A DNA stretch of 26,317 nt, from positions 1-26,317 of the IMG/VR virus record IMGVR_UViG_3300023279_000474. One strand, 5' to 3'. Below the pieces are notes generated by a model. The model made no database searches. It was not told the origin of the DNA and was given only the letters and a program-made list of their open reading frames with translations. The position numbers were made by a program, and so were the translations under genes. Source of the stretch: a virus. This document shows positions 1 through 7,930 of the stretch, in pieces. Numbering within the stretch: position 1 is the stretch's first letter; every line of letters starts with the position of its first letter.

Positions 1-1
1 C

Positions 2-82
2 CATTGGCAAAGGGGTATAAATGCCAGATTAGAATACGCCCGAGACAATATGAAGCTTTTACTACCGGAGCCACCAGAATGA
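2..82 (+). CDS. C-terminal end of an unidentified phage protein (5' truncated by window)
   Basis: An open frame enters from the left edge and ends at TGA 80-82. Its last 26 residues include NARLEYARDNMKLLLPEPPE, an amphipathic-helix-like end with a Pro/Glu tail, which reads like a genuine C-terminus. The stop overlaps the next start in an ATGA arrangement (ATG at 79), the same coupling used repeatedly downstream. The alternative frame through this stretch (TTG at 4) gives a less protein-like Arg/Gln-rich sequence and lacks a Shine-Dalgarno site. No family was recognised, because too little of the gene is visible. Confidence 0.55.
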   Translation, partial: HWQRGINARLEYARDNMKLLLPEPPE

Positions 83-297
83 ATGATCTAGTTAAACGAT
101 TACGCTCTTGGCCTCGCTTACATGGGCACATAGAACCATTATGTCTCGAAGCAGCAGACAGGATAGAGGAGTTGGAAGCATTATTAAATGACTCTAAAAG
201 TGTTTTCCGAGAAGATTCTCCCAGCGACATAAAGTGGAAGAATCTTTTCGGAATAAAGCGGGAGGATCTTCTCGGAATAAAGCGGGAGAATGATTGA
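79..297 (+). CDS. small phage protein with AADRIEELE helix
   Basis: This 72-residue protein has unknown function. The start is placed at ATG 79 because GGAG at 67-70 lies 8 bases upstream and the ATG overlaps the preceding TGA. A longer reading to TTG at 4 has no ribosome site. A central segment CLEAADRIEELEALL is a charged helix of a kind seen in many small phage proteins of unknown role. The same motif recurs in the next gene, so the two are probably paralogues. The C-terminus carries a duplicated octapeptide (FGIKREDL then LGIKREND) created by a 24-bp tandem repeat. The stop overlaps the start region of the next gene. It is likely the tail of an early or accessory gene cluster rather than a structural gene, but that is inference. 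Confidence 0.6.
   Translation: MNDLVKRLRSWPRLHGHIEPLCLEAADRIEELEALLNDSKSVFREDSPSDIKWKNLFGIKREDLLGIKREND
243..290 (+). repeat. 24-bp tandem duplication at the gene junction
   Basis: Two adjacent 24-bp copies (243-266 and 267-290) differ at two positions. Each contains the core AATAAAGCGGGAG. The second copy supplies the GGGAG Shine-Dalgarno site of the following gene (ATG 299). The first is a duplicate of it inside the upstream coding sequence and adds eight codons. Confidence 0.85.
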
Positions 298-298
298 T

Positions 299-496
299 AT
301 GACCGATTATTCTCGCTGTCTCTCGACTCTAGTTGAACGGGTACGAGAACAAGCCGGTGCTATGTCAGTAGCCCTCCATTGGGAAACAGATATGTTCTTT
401 GAAGCAGCAGACAGGATTGAGGAGCTGGAGAAAGAGAACGAAGAGCTTAAATATCAACCTCTCCAAGGTGATATCTATGGCTTCGACAATGAATGA
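299..496 (+). CDS. small phage protein, paralogue of the preceding gene
   Basis: This 65-residue protein has unknown function. ATG 299 is preferred over the in-frame ATG 290 because GGGAG at 284-288 is spaced 10 bases from 299 but only 1 base from 290. Residues FEAADRIEELEKENEELK form a charged, probably coiled helix. At the DNA level the stretch around 401-429 is almost identical to 148-176 in the preceding gene, which supports a local gene duplication. It has no signal peptide or membrane segment. Confidence 0.6.
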   Translation: MTDYSRCLSTLVERVREQAGAMSVALHWETDMFFEAADRIEELEKENEELKYQPLQGDIYGFDNE

Positions 497-523
497 GCTA
501 AGTTTATTGATTAGGACAAATAG

Positions 524-552
524 TTGACCCACCTGGGTAAAGATTGTATTAA
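524..552 (+). promoter_or_regulatory. sigma70-like promoter upstream of terminase genes
   Basis: A -35 box TTGACC (524-529) is separated by exactly 17 bases from a -10 box TATTAA (547-552). Transcription would start near 559, about 37 bases before the terminase small subunit start. A short hairpin GCTC-GCGA-GAGC (566-577) lies in the predicted leader. It sits in a 99-base gap, the natural place for a late-operon promoter. Confidence 0.6.
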
Positions 553-595
553 GTAGGTCCACGCCGCTCGCGAGAGCCGCATGAGGTAAAGATCC

Positions 596-1117
596 GTGGT
601 AACGCAGAAGAAACCAAACGTCCGCAAACTACCGAAGGCAGCCGGCAAGACTGTTAAGATCAAGCGCCCAACACCTAAGATTGAAAAGATTGATTCGACC
701 CCTGTTTCAAAACCCAAGCCGAAGATGAAGCCCGGCGACAAGCGTAAAAAGAACGGTGGGAAGCGTGCTGGATCCGGTAGAAAGCCAGGCCCGGCAAAAC
801 AAAGGACCGCCGGCATTGCTGATGACCTGGCCGCTGATGCTGGTAAGATCACGCCGCTGGAATATATGATCGAGGTCCTGAATGAAACGCCTGAACATTT
901 GGTCAAGGATCTCAAGGCGAAGAAGATCTCCTCGGAAGAGTTCATGGTTAAATATAAAATAATCATGGACCGCCGCGACTGGGCAGCCGAGAAAGCAGCG
1001 CCATATCTCCATCCCAGGTTGTCGTCGGTCACAGCCAATGTCACTACTCCGGCACACGAACAATACATCAAGGACTGTGAGGCCGAGCTGGCTATATTAC
1101 TTGCGGCTGCTAAATGA
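596..1117 (+). CDS. terminase small subunit (putative)
   Basis: This 173-residue protein is probably the DNA-recognition subunit of the packaging terminase. The start is GTG 596, with GAGGT at 583-587 placed 8 bases upstream; no ATG is available in this position. Residues 1-50 are very Lys/Pro-rich. GGKRAGSGRKPG (about 54-65) is the basic Gly/Arg motif common near the N-terminus of small terminase proteins. ITPLEYMIEVLN and the later RRDWAAEKAAPYLHPRLSSV segment match the pattern seen in many phage proteins annotated as terminase small subunits. The TGA stop overlaps the large-subunit ATG (ATGA), so the two are co-translated. Assignment rests on motif memory and position. Confidence 0.75.
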   Translation: MVTQKKPNVRKLPKAAGKTVKIKRPTPKIEKIDSTPVSKPKPKMKPGDKRKKNGGKRAGSGRKPGPAKQRTAGIADDLAADAGKITPLEYMIEVLNETPEHLVKDLKAKKISSEEFMVKYKIIMDRRDWAAEKAAPYLHPRLSSVTANVTTPAHEQYIKDCEAELAILLAAAK

Positions 1118-2706
1118 ATGAGCCGGTAATAGACCTGGTGAGCAAAGCCGCGAAGATAGTTCGCGATCGGTACAAGGATAATTTCGAATACTACGCGCCC
1201 AAAGCCCTCAAGATCAGACCGAAGGCAGGTAGCCTGATACCATTGGAATTGAACCAGGCACAGTTATTCCTTCATCGTGTTGCTGAAAGGCAGTTAGAAC
1301 AAATAGGCCGGATCCGGATCCTGGTACTCAAGGGCCGGCAGCAAGGTATCTCAACGTACATCGAGGGCCGGTTCTACTGGAAGGTAACCCATCGCACTGG
1401 CGTCCGGGCTTTCATTCTTACGCACGAAGACAAGGCGACCTCAACCCTGTTCGAAATGGCGCAGCGATACCATGACAACTGCCTGAGTATCGTAAAGCCA
1501 GAGACTAAATCAGAGTCGGCCAAGGAGCTATCGTTCTCCGCCCTGGATAGCGGCTATGCTGTTGGTACTGCCGGCACCAAGGCTGTGGGTCGATCCTCGA
1601 CACCACAATACTTTCACGGATCCGAGGTCGCGTTCTGGCCGCACGCCGATACCCACGCGACTGGAGTGCTCCAGGGCGTGCCGTTATCCGATGGCACCGA
1701 GATCTTCCTGGAGTCTACCGCCAACGGTATCGGCAATTACTTTCATACTCAATGGCAGCTCGCGGAGAAAGGCGAGAGCGGTTACATCGCTGTCTTCCTG
1801 CCCTGGTTCTGGCAGGATGAATATGCCCTGGCCTGCGATGATGATTTCGATCTAACGCACGAAGAGTTCGAACTGCTTAACAATTTCAAAAAGGAAGGCC
1901 TGACTTCCGAGCACCTGAACTGGAGGCGCCAGAAGATCGCCGAGCTCGCGACTGGTGGCGAGGAAGGGCACTGGCGATTCAAACAAGAGTATCCGTTCAC
2001 CGCCGCGGAGGCGTTCCAGACTTCTGGCGAAGAGTCCCTGATCGATCCGAAGTATGTCCTGGCTGCCAGGAAGACTGAAAAGCCAATGACCGGGGCTCAT
2101 ATCGTTGCCCTGGACCCCGCCAGGTTTGGCAAGGACCGGGCTGCCTTCATCCATCGCAATGGCCGCAAGATGTACGGATCGAAGTTCTATCGAAAGAAAA
2201 CGACGATGGAGCTCGTCGGGTACTGCGTTAGAATCCTCCAGGACCCGGTGACAGCGGCGCCATCGGACGTTGACATGCTGTTCGTTGATATGGGTGGCCT
2301 GGGCGCCGGGATCTACGATCGCCTGGAAGAGTTGGGTTTCTGTGATCCTGGCACCGCCAGGGTGATCGGCGTTGACAGCGCCAGGCGAGCACTAGAAGAA
2401 GATCGATACGCTAACAAGCGAGCGGAAATGGGTGTAAACTTGCGCAATTGGTTTGAACAGGATGGTGGCGTTGATGTCGAGGACAAGGATGTTCTCCAGG
2501 CTGACTTCTGCTGTCCACAGTACGGATACGACAGCTCGGGCCGATATCTCCTGGAGAGCAAGGACCACATCACCGGGGTCCGGAAACTGATCTCACCGGA
2601 CTTTTTCGATGCAGGAGCATTAACATTTGCCGAGCCGGTTGCAGCACCGAATCTCCAGAAACGGAAAGCGCAACAGGCAATTAAGACAATCGACTACCAG
2701 GTGTAA
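1114..2706 (+). CDS. terminase large subunit (ATPase/nuclease)
   Basis: This 530-residue protein is the packaging motor that drives DNA into the procapsid through the portal and cuts the concatemer. Its ATPase half has a Walker A-like KGRQQGIST (73-81), a Walker B-like strand ending HGSEVAFW with Glu171, and an ESTANG coupling motif (200-205). The C-terminal RNase H-like nuclease half has acidic positions at VALDPARFGKDRA (Asp334), LFVDMGGLG (Asp392) and SPDFFDAGAL (Asp496/Asp499). Domain order and length fit a complete large terminase. It starts inside the small-subunit stop and is followed directly by the zinc-ribbon ORF. No truncation or frameshift is visible. Confidence 0.95.
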   Translation: MNEPVIDLVSKAAKIVRDRYKDNFEYYAPKALKIRPKAGSLIPLELNQAQLFLHRVAERQLEQIGRIRILVLKGRQQGISTYIEGRFYWKVTHRTGVRAFILTHEDKATSTLFEMAQRYHDNCLSIVKPETKSESAKELSFSALDSGYAVGTAGTKAVGRSSTPQYFHGSEVAFWPHADTHATGVLQGVPLSDGTEIFLESTANGIGNYFHTQWQLAEKGESGYIAVFLPWFWQDEYALACDDDFDLTHEEFELLNNFKKEGLTSEHLNWRRQKIAELATGGEEGHWRFKQEYPFTAAEAFQTSGEESLIDPKYVLAARKTEKPMTGAHIVALDPARFGKDRAAFIHRNGRKMYGSKFYRKKTTMELVGYCVRILQDPVTAAPSDVDMLFVDMGGLGAGIYDRLEELGFCDPGTARVIGVDSARRALEEDRYANKRAEMGVNLRNWFEQDGGVDVEDKDVLQADFCCPQYGYDSSGRYLLESKDHITGVRKLISPDFFDAGALTFAEPVAAPNLQKRKAQQAIKTIDYQV

Positions 2707-2711
2707 CCAAC

Positions 2712-2885
2712 ATGGGTAAAATGAGCAGCCGTGCGGACAATGAAGCCAGGGGTTTGAAAAGAGAGTGTAAGAAGCCCGGCTGTGATAATCTTTATTTCCA
2801 TCTATTCAAGGGTGAAATGATAGATTATTGCCATCAATGCAGGAGTCCTGACCCAAACCCAGATCCAAAAGGTAAAGCAGCATGA
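2712..2885 (+). CDS. 57-residue zinc-ribbon-like protein
   Basis: This small ORF fills the gap between terminase and the next gene. Four cysteines (19, 24, 40 and 43) form CKKPGC and YCHQC pairs, a CX4C-X15-CX2C arrangement typical of a structural zinc ribbon. The C-terminus is Asp/Pro/Asn-rich. ATG 2712 is preceded by AGGTG (2699-2703), which spans the terminase stop. The TGA (2883-2885) overlaps the next ATG at 2882 in the ATGA style. Position suggests an accessory of packaging or an HNH-less zinc protein, but no function can be assigned. The cysteine spacing and gene coupling are direct observations, while metal binding is inferred. Confidence 0.75.
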   Translation: MGKMSSRADNEARGLKRECKKPGCDNLYFHLFKGEMIDYCHQCRSPDPNPDPKGKAA

Positions 2886-3223
2886 TCATTCAAGCATTTA
2901 TAGATTTTATATTTTACTGTGCGGCTTACTTCGTGCTCCTAATGATCGGGTTCGCCGTGCTAATGACGGTCTGGGCCTGGGTCGAGGATACTGCCCTGGC
3001 GATACCCACCAAGATCGTGCTCGGGATCCCGTACTGGGCTTGCAACCTGTTGTTCAACTGGACCATCATGTCGATCGTGTTCTGGCCTGATACCCCGCTG
3101 ACCTGGTACGAGCCAACGACCAACAGGCTAAAGCGATACAGGCGAACCGGTACTGGCCGGCGCAAGGCGTTCGCGGACTGGGTTTGCAACTGGCTGAACC
3201 GGTGGGATCCAAAGCACTGTTAA
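2882..3223 (+). CDS. small membrane protein with two predicted transmembrane helices
   Basis: This 113-residue protein has two long hydrophobic segments, about residues 4-34 (FIDFIFYCAAYFVLLMIGF and following) and 40-70, then a strongly basic Trp-containing C-terminal tail (RLKRYRRTGTGRRKAF). No enzymatic motif is visible. ATG 2882 overlaps the zinc-ribbon stop and has AAAAGG at 2867-2872, nine bases upstream. A membrane protein between terminase and portal is atypical for the structural cassette. A holin is one possibility because of size and topology, but no endolysin lies nearby, so the role is left open. Confidence 0.7.
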   Translation: MIIQAFIDFIFYCAAYFVLLMIGFAVLMTVWAWVEDTALAIPTKIVLGIPYWACNLLFNWTIMSIVFWPDTPLTWYEPTTNRLKRYRRTGTGRRKAFADWVCNWLNRWDPKHC

Positions 3224-3236
3224 GAGAAAGTCACGG

Positions 3237-3264
3237 TTGCGTTATAAGGTTGAATGTATATGAT
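3237..3264 (+). promoter_or_regulatory. weak promoter-like site before portal gene
   Basis: TTGCGT (3237-3242), a 16-base spacer and TATGAT (3259-3264) lie in the 73-base gap before the portal start. The -10 box is good and the -35 box is poor, so this is tentative. Confidence 0.25.
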
Positions 3265-3296
3265 GCAAGAATCCTTCCACGATAAGGGCCCAAGCT

Positions 3297-5570
3297 ATGC
3301 CACCTACTTCGTCTAATACATCCAGCGTGCCGATCCAACCAATTGCCGAAGAGGTACGCCAGGACGATGGAGGGCAGGTCGATGACACATTCGATGAAGA
3401 GGAAGCGCAGCGACAGATCGAGGAAATGGTCCAGGTCTTCGGTGGTGGGCTCCAAGCACTATTCAACAAGCAGGTCAGCCTAAAGGAAGAAATCGAGCAG
3501 CGATGGCTCGATGATCTCAGGCACTACAACGGAGTGTACGACAAAGATACAATGGCCAAGCTCGATGACAATAAAAAAGGATCCAGGATCTTTGTTAATC
3601 TCACCAGGGCCAAATGCAATACCGCTGAATCAAAATGGTCCGACCTGGTACTACCCACAGATGATCGGAACTGGGGAATCAAACCGACACCAGTGCCTTC
3701 ATTGGTAGAGGCTCTAACCAGCGATAAAGTTCTCCAGCTTGCCAATGGTGCCACGCCCACGGATCCAGCTAATAACGACGAGCCCTACAAGGAAAAGGAC
3801 CTGGCCGAAGAGACCATGAAGAAAGCGATCAAGTCCGCGAAGCTGATGGAGGACGAGATCGACGACCAGCTCACCGAGACTAATTACAATGGGACCTGTC
3901 GCGATGTAATCCACAACGCGGTCGTCATGGGCACCGGGATTATAAAAGGGCCGATGGTCGAGCAACGGGCGAAGAAAGCCTGGATCGAGCAGCCAGATGG
4001 TAATTGGGGTCTCAGCACCCAGGAAGAATACAAGCCAACCGCAACCGAAGTGGATCCCTGGAACTTCTTTCCGGATATGGCCGCGACTCGATGGGAGGAC
4101 TGTGAGTTCACCTTCGAACGTCACATGATGATCAAAAAAGAATTAAGAACCCTGGCGAAGCAGCCTGGCTTTATGGTTGCCCAGGTTGCCAGGGTCCTGC
4201 AAAGCGAACCGAACGCGAGAGCTGCTGATATCTCTTATCTGAATGAGCTCCGCGAGATCAACGGCATCACCCAGATCCAGCATGACAATCGATATGAGGT
4301 CCTGGAGTATCACGGACCCATCAAGAAAGAAGACCTGGAGGCCTGTGGCTGCGAGGGCATCGATATGGATAATACCCTGGAAGAGTATGAAGGCCATGTC
4401 TGGTTTTGCAACGGCACTGTAATGAATGTCGGGTTGAACCACATGGACTCAAACGAACTGCCTTACAATGTCCTGAACTGGGAGAAAGATGATACCCATG
4501 TGTTCGGGTTCGGTGTCCCGTATCGCATGAGGGCCCCGCAGAAAGTAATGAACGCGAGCTGGCGCATGGTGCTCGATAACGCTGCACTATCAACCGGGCC
4601 GCAGATCCTCATTAACAAGAGCCTGGTCGAGCCGTCTAATGGCGCTTGGGAATTGACCCCGCGCAAGATCTGGTGGATGACTTCGAAGGATCCGAAGTTC
4701 CGGGCCGACTACGCAATGCAGACATTCAACATCGATTCCCGCCAGCAGGAATTGACAGCCATATTTGAAATGGCTCACCGCCTGGCAGATGAAGAAACCA
4801 GCGTTCCACAGATGCAGATGGGTGGCCAGCCTGGCGACCAGACTCAGCCGGCCATGCTCAAGACGCTCGGCGGGACCGCATTGTGGATGGGCGCCAACAA
4901 CATAATGATGCGCCGTGCCGTCAAGAATTTCGATGACGATATCACCAATCCTTTTATTACCAGGTTCTATGACTGGAATATGCAGTTCAACCAGAAGGGC
5001 GAGATCAAGGGCGACTACAGCGCCGATGCTCGCGGAACTTCCGTTCTCCTGGTCCGGGAGATGCAGGCCCGGAACATTATGGAATTTATCAATGCAGCCA
5101 TGTCGATGCCTGGTGGACCCGAAGAGCTGATTACCAGGGGCGTGCTCAAGAACATGGCCAAGGGGATGCAAGTCTCTGTTGACGATGTTATGCGGACCGA
5201 TGGCGCCGCTGAGGTAGCAGCCGAGGAAGCCAAGACGAACCCGCCGCCGGATCCGATCCAGCAAGAGATGGAAGCCAAGATGCAATTGAAGCAGATGGAG
5301 ATCGATGGCAACATCCGGAAGTTCCAGATGGAAGCCGATGTCAAGATGACCATCCTGGAAGGCGAGCGCCAGCTCGCGATGATCAGCCGCGAGGTAGAGC
5401 TGACGAAGATTGCAGCCGATGGCCAGATCAACCTGGAGCAGGTGCGACAGGATATGGGCATCAAGAAGTATAAGGTTGACTGGGACATCAAGAAATTCTA
5501 CGAAGAGCTCAAGGTCAAAAAGGATATGGGCGAGACTGCAAACTACGGCCTCGGGGAGGGCACACCATGA
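3297..5570 (+). CDS. portal protein
   Basis: This 757-residue protein forms the ring at the capsid vertex through which DNA is packaged and ejected. The sequence has the layout of podovirus-type portals. An acidic N-terminus is followed by a helix and a DLRHYNGVYD segment near residues 71-80, then a mixed alpha/beta body containing DPWNFFPDMAATRWEDCEFT. A long helical, Met/Glu/Lys-rich C-terminal part (about 650-740) is predicted to form coiled coils, like the barrel of long portals. ATG 3297 has AAGGG eight bases upstream. Its stop overlaps the next start (ATGA at 5567). Length and position after the terminase are as expected. Family assignment is from overall pattern, not a single diagnostic motif. 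Confidence 0.85.
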   Translation: MPPTSSNTSSVPIQPIAEEVRQDDGGQVDDTFDEEEAQRQIEEMVQVFGGGLQALFNKQVSLKEEIEQRWLDDLRHYNGVYDKDTMAKLDDNKKGSRIFVNLTRAKCNTAESKWSDLVLPTDDRNWGIKPTPVPSLVEALTSDKVLQLANGATPTDPANNDEPYKEKDLAEETMKKAIKSAKLMEDEIDDQLTETNYNGTCRDVIHNAVVMGTGIIKGPMVEQRAKKAWIEQPDGNWGLSTQEEYKPTATEVDPWNFFPDMAATRWEDCEFTFERHMMIKKELRTLAKQPGFMVAQVARVLQSEPNARAADISYLNELREINGITQIQHDNRYEVLEYHGPIKKEDLEACGCEGIDMDNTLEEYEGHVWFCNGTVMNVGLNHMDSNELPYNVLNWEKDDTHVFGFGVPYRMRAPQKVMNASWRMVLDNAALSTGPQILINKSLVEPSNGAWELTPRKIWWMTSKDPKFRADYAMQTFNIDSRQQELTAIFEMAHRLADEETSVPQMQMGGQPGDQTQPAMLKTLGGTALWMGANNIMMRRAVKNFDDDITNPFITRFYDWNMQFNQKGEIKGDYSADARGTSVLLVREMQARNIMEFINAAMSMPGGPEELITRGVLKNMAKGMQVSVDDVMRTDGAAEVAAEEAKTNPPPDPIQQEMEAKMQLKQMEIDGNIRKFQMEADVKMTILEGERQLAMISREVELTKIAADGQINLEQVRQDMGIKKYKVDWDIKKFYEELKVKKDMGETANYGLGEGTP

Positions 5571-5761
5571 GCGACACCTGGCAGGACCGTCTGGTCCAGG
5601 AGCGTAACGAGGCGATCGTCCGGCTCCAGAAACTTCAACTCTTCCAGACAACTGATAAACATTCCATGTTACCGACCGCGGATATTATGCTGCTATCGGC
5701 CCAGGAGTCTACAATGGAATGTTACATTAAAATTTTGAACATGAGGGTAACGAACTGTTAA
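5567..5761 (+). CDS. small helical phage protein after portal
   Basis: This 64-residue protein starts within the portal stop (ATGA). The N-terminal half, RLVQERNEAIVRLQKLQLF, is a strong amphipathic helix. The C-terminal half contains the pattern ADIMLLSAQESTMECYIKIL, resembling a widespread family of short phage proteins with an ERN...RLxKLxxF helix followed by a QxxxMxxYxxIL helix. Their function is unknown to me. It is probably a helical hairpin. It may be expressed by translational coupling from the portal because only weak ribosome-site sequence is visible. Confidence 0.75.
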   Translation: MSDTWQDRLVQERNEAIVRLQKLQLFQTTDKHSMLPTADIMLLSAQESTMECYIKILNMRVTNC

Positions 5762-5790
5762 TTGATTCATTAAGGGATTAGTTGTATAAC
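5762..5790 (+). promoter_or_regulatory. sigma70-like promoter before scaffold/capsid genes
   Basis: TTGATT (5762-5767), a 17-base spacer and TATAAC (5785-5790) sit immediately after the preceding stop in a 70-base gap. Initiation would fall about 35 bases before the scaffold ATG. This would give extra transcription of the two most abundant head proteins, ending at the terminator after capsid (7931-7961). Confidence 0.5.
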
Positions 5791-5831
5791 ACTCATGTAA
5801 CGCCGATCGTGATGATCCGCTGGAGATATAA

Positions 5832-6857
5832 ATGGCAAAAGCCAAAGCACAAGAGTCAGAGGTAGTAGACGAATCGACTGATTTTGAAGACGAGTTCGAC
5901 AAGATTGCCGATGCAAAGTTACAAACCGAAGAGCCTGACCTGGACGCCGCCGCCGCCGAAGATGCCACGGACGGCTCCTCCGATGCCATTAAAGCAAAAG
6001 ATATGGATCCGGACCCCGAGCCCGATCCAGTTGAACCGATTGATGCCGATCCAGACCCGGATCCGTATGAAGGAATGAGCGAGGCCGCGAAGGCCAAGTT
6101 CATCGAAATAGAAGAAAGTAATACCAAGCTCAACCACCGCCTCAATAGTGACAATGGCCGTGTCGCCGCCTTCCAGCGCCAGGTTAAAACCCTGAAACAG
6201 GAAAACAGTAATCTCAGGGCCGGGCCTGCCCCCGCCAAACCAACACCTAACCAAATCGCAAATGCGATGAAAGGATCCAATGAGTCATGGGATCAGTTCA
6301 AAGAAGATTACCCGGAAGTAGCGAAGGCGATCGATGGTCGCCTGGAAATGGCCGGGAAGGGAATACAGAATAGTCTCGATCAAACCCTGGCCCCTGTGGT
6401 TACTAAGCAGGCGCAAATAGACAACGATACAGCGGCAAATGTTACACAAGGAAAAGTAGCCGAAGTGGCCAAGACTTATCCCGAGTGGTCTGCCGCAGTA
6501 CAAACACAAGAATTCGTGGACTGGCTAGTACAGCAGCCACCGGGGATCGCCGCACTATCCGAGAGTGACGACACGAAAGATGCGTCCGCACTGATCAGTA
6601 TGTACGACGAGCACCTGGTTGCAAACGGCAAGCCAACATTGAAAGCGACCCCAGAACCGGCGTCGAAGCTGGAAGAAAATCCGGATGGATCCGAAGCGAC
6701 TAACCTGGCGAAAAAGCGAGCTCAACAACTTGCAGACGGAACCACCGTCGAAAGCAGAAATGCTAAGATCGATGCAGGGGCCGAACCCAAGGGTGATTTT
6801 GAAGCCGCCTTTGATTCATTTGCCAAAAGGAAAGACGCACAACGCGCAACGGCATAG
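5832..6857 (+). CDS. capsid scaffolding protein (putative)
   Basis: This 341-residue protein lies directly upstream of the major capsid protein, the usual scaffold position. Residues 1-80 are highly acidic and contain a low-complexity run of Asp-Pro repeats (DPDPEPDP, then DADPDPDPYEG). A coiled segment follows (about 85-135, with KTLKQENSNL), then an Ala/Pro linker, a helical middle, and a basic C-terminal end (about 290-341) with LAKKRAQQLADG and FAKRKDAQRATA. An acidic, coiled protein with a basic C-terminal helix is typical of scaffolds, which contact the capsid protein through that end. The ATG has GGAGAT six bases upstream. No protease motif is seen. Confidence 0.75.
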   Translation: MAKAKAQESEVVDESTDFEDEFDKIADAKLQTEEPDLDAAAAEDATDGSSDAIKAKDMDPDPEPDPVEPIDADPDPDPYEGMSEAAKAKFIEIEESNTKLNHRLNSDNGRVAAFQRQVKTLKQENSNLRAGPAPAKPTPNQIANAMKGSNESWDQFKEDYPEVAKAIDGRLEMAGKGIQNSLDQTLAPVVTKQAQIDNDTAANVTQGKVAEVAKTYPEWSAAVQTQEFVDWLVQQPPGIAALSESDDTKDASALISMYDEHLVANGKPTLKATPEPASKLEENPDGSEATNLAKKRAQQLADGTTVESRNAKIDAGAEPKGDFEAAFDSFAKRKDAQRATA

Positions 6858-6903
6858 TGCCTATTAATTGAAACATTTACTGTCGTGAGACAGGAGAAAT
6901 AAG

Positions 6904-7914
6904 ATGGCCGGTTCAACTTACGGTGATATCAATCAACGTACCGCCGCGTGGGCAGCAACAGAAATGCTGGAACACGCTCGTCCCATAATCGTACTTAGCG
7001 ACTATGGCCAATCCAAACCGATGCCGAAGAACAAAGCCGAGCAGGTGAAATTCCGCCGGCCAGTTCCGTATGTGGTATCCACAACAACCCTGACTGAGGG
7101 CGTCACGCCTACCAGTCACAAAACCAGTTACGTCGATGTGCCGGCAACAATGGGCCAATACGGCGACCTGGCGGAGATCACCGATCGCGTGGATGATCTG
7201 TCAGAAGATCCTGTTCTGAAAGATATGTCCGTGCTGGCTGGTGAGCAAGCCGCAGAGACCATCGAAATGGTCACCTGGGGAATCATCAAAGCAGGAACCA
7301 ACGTGGTCTATGGCGCTGCTGCTGACACTGTTAGGACCGATGTAAACGATGCGATCAGCTTGAACGCGCAGCGTACCTGCACCAGGTTCCTGAAAGCCCA
7401 ACGCGGTCGCGTAATGAGCACCAAAATGAGCTCCAGTGTGCAGTACGGCACTGAGGCGATGGCGCCGGCTTACCTGGCGTTCGGTCATACCGACCTCGAT
7501 GCCGACATTCGCGACATTCCTGGATTCGTTCCATGCGAGAAGTATGGTTCAATGTCGGCCCTGCCTTATGAAATCGGCAAGGTGGAAACCGTCCGTTACA
7601 TCCTCACTCCGCTCCTGGATCCTTTCCTGGCAGGCGGTAGTGCAACACTGAACGGCATGGTGTCTTCTGCTGGTGTGAACGTGGACGTTTACCCGGTTGT
7701 TGTCTGTGCCAAGGAAGCGTATGGCTTAATCCCATTACGCGGTGCAGGTGCGATTCATCCGACAGTTCTCAACCCTGGTGTTGCCAGTAAGTCGGATCCA
7801 CTTGGCCAGCGTGGATACGTTGGCTGGAAAACCTGGTTCGTAGCAGTTGTATTGAACCAGGCCTGGCTGGTTCGTATGGAAGTAGGAGCAACAGATCTCA
7901 ACGGCGTATCTTAA
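6904..7914 (+). CDS. major capsid protein, N4-gp56 family
   Basis: This 336-residue protein builds the icosahedral shell and is expected to adopt the HK97 fold. The N-terminal third matches the N4-gp56-type capsid pattern: NQRTAAWAATEMLEHA, KFRRPVPYVVSTTTLTEG, then VPATMGQYGDLAEITDRVDD and an LAGEQAAETIEMVTWGIIKAG helix. The start has AGGAGA seven to eight bases upstream, the best ribosome site in the window, fitting high expression. It is bracketed by a promoter-like site before the scaffold and an intrinsic terminator just after its stop. Length is normal for the family. No propeptide is apparent. Confidence 0.92.
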   Translation: MAGSTYGDINQRTAAWAATEMLEHARPIIVLSDYGQSKPMPKNKAEQVKFRRPVPYVVSTTTLTEGVTPTSHKTSYVDVPATMGQYGDLAEITDRVDDLSEDPVLKDMSVLAGEQAAETIEMVTWGIIKAGTNVVYGAAADTVRTDVNDAISLNAQRTCTRFLKAQRGRVMSTKMSSSVQYGTEAMAPAYLAFGHTDLDADIRDIPGFVPCEKYGSMSALPYEIGKVETVRYILTPLLDPFLAGGSATLNGMVSSAGVNVDVYPVVVCAKEAYGLIPLRGAGAIHPTVLNPGVASKSDPLGQRGYVGWKTWFVAVVLNQAWLVRMEVGATDLNGVS

Positions 7915-7930
7915 TCGATAGCTGAAACGC

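Noticed and set aside
511-1071. 186-residue minus-strand frame opposite the small terminase gene
   Set aside because: It overlaps both the promoter and the small terminase gene, and the Phe/Ser/Leu-rich translation is typical of an antisense artefact.
4590-5651. 353-residue open frame on the minus strand opposite the portal C-terminus
   Set aside because: It lies wholly antisense to a well-supported portal gene, has a His/Leu-rich composition typical of reverse-complement shadows and has no ribosome site or neighbours on that strand.
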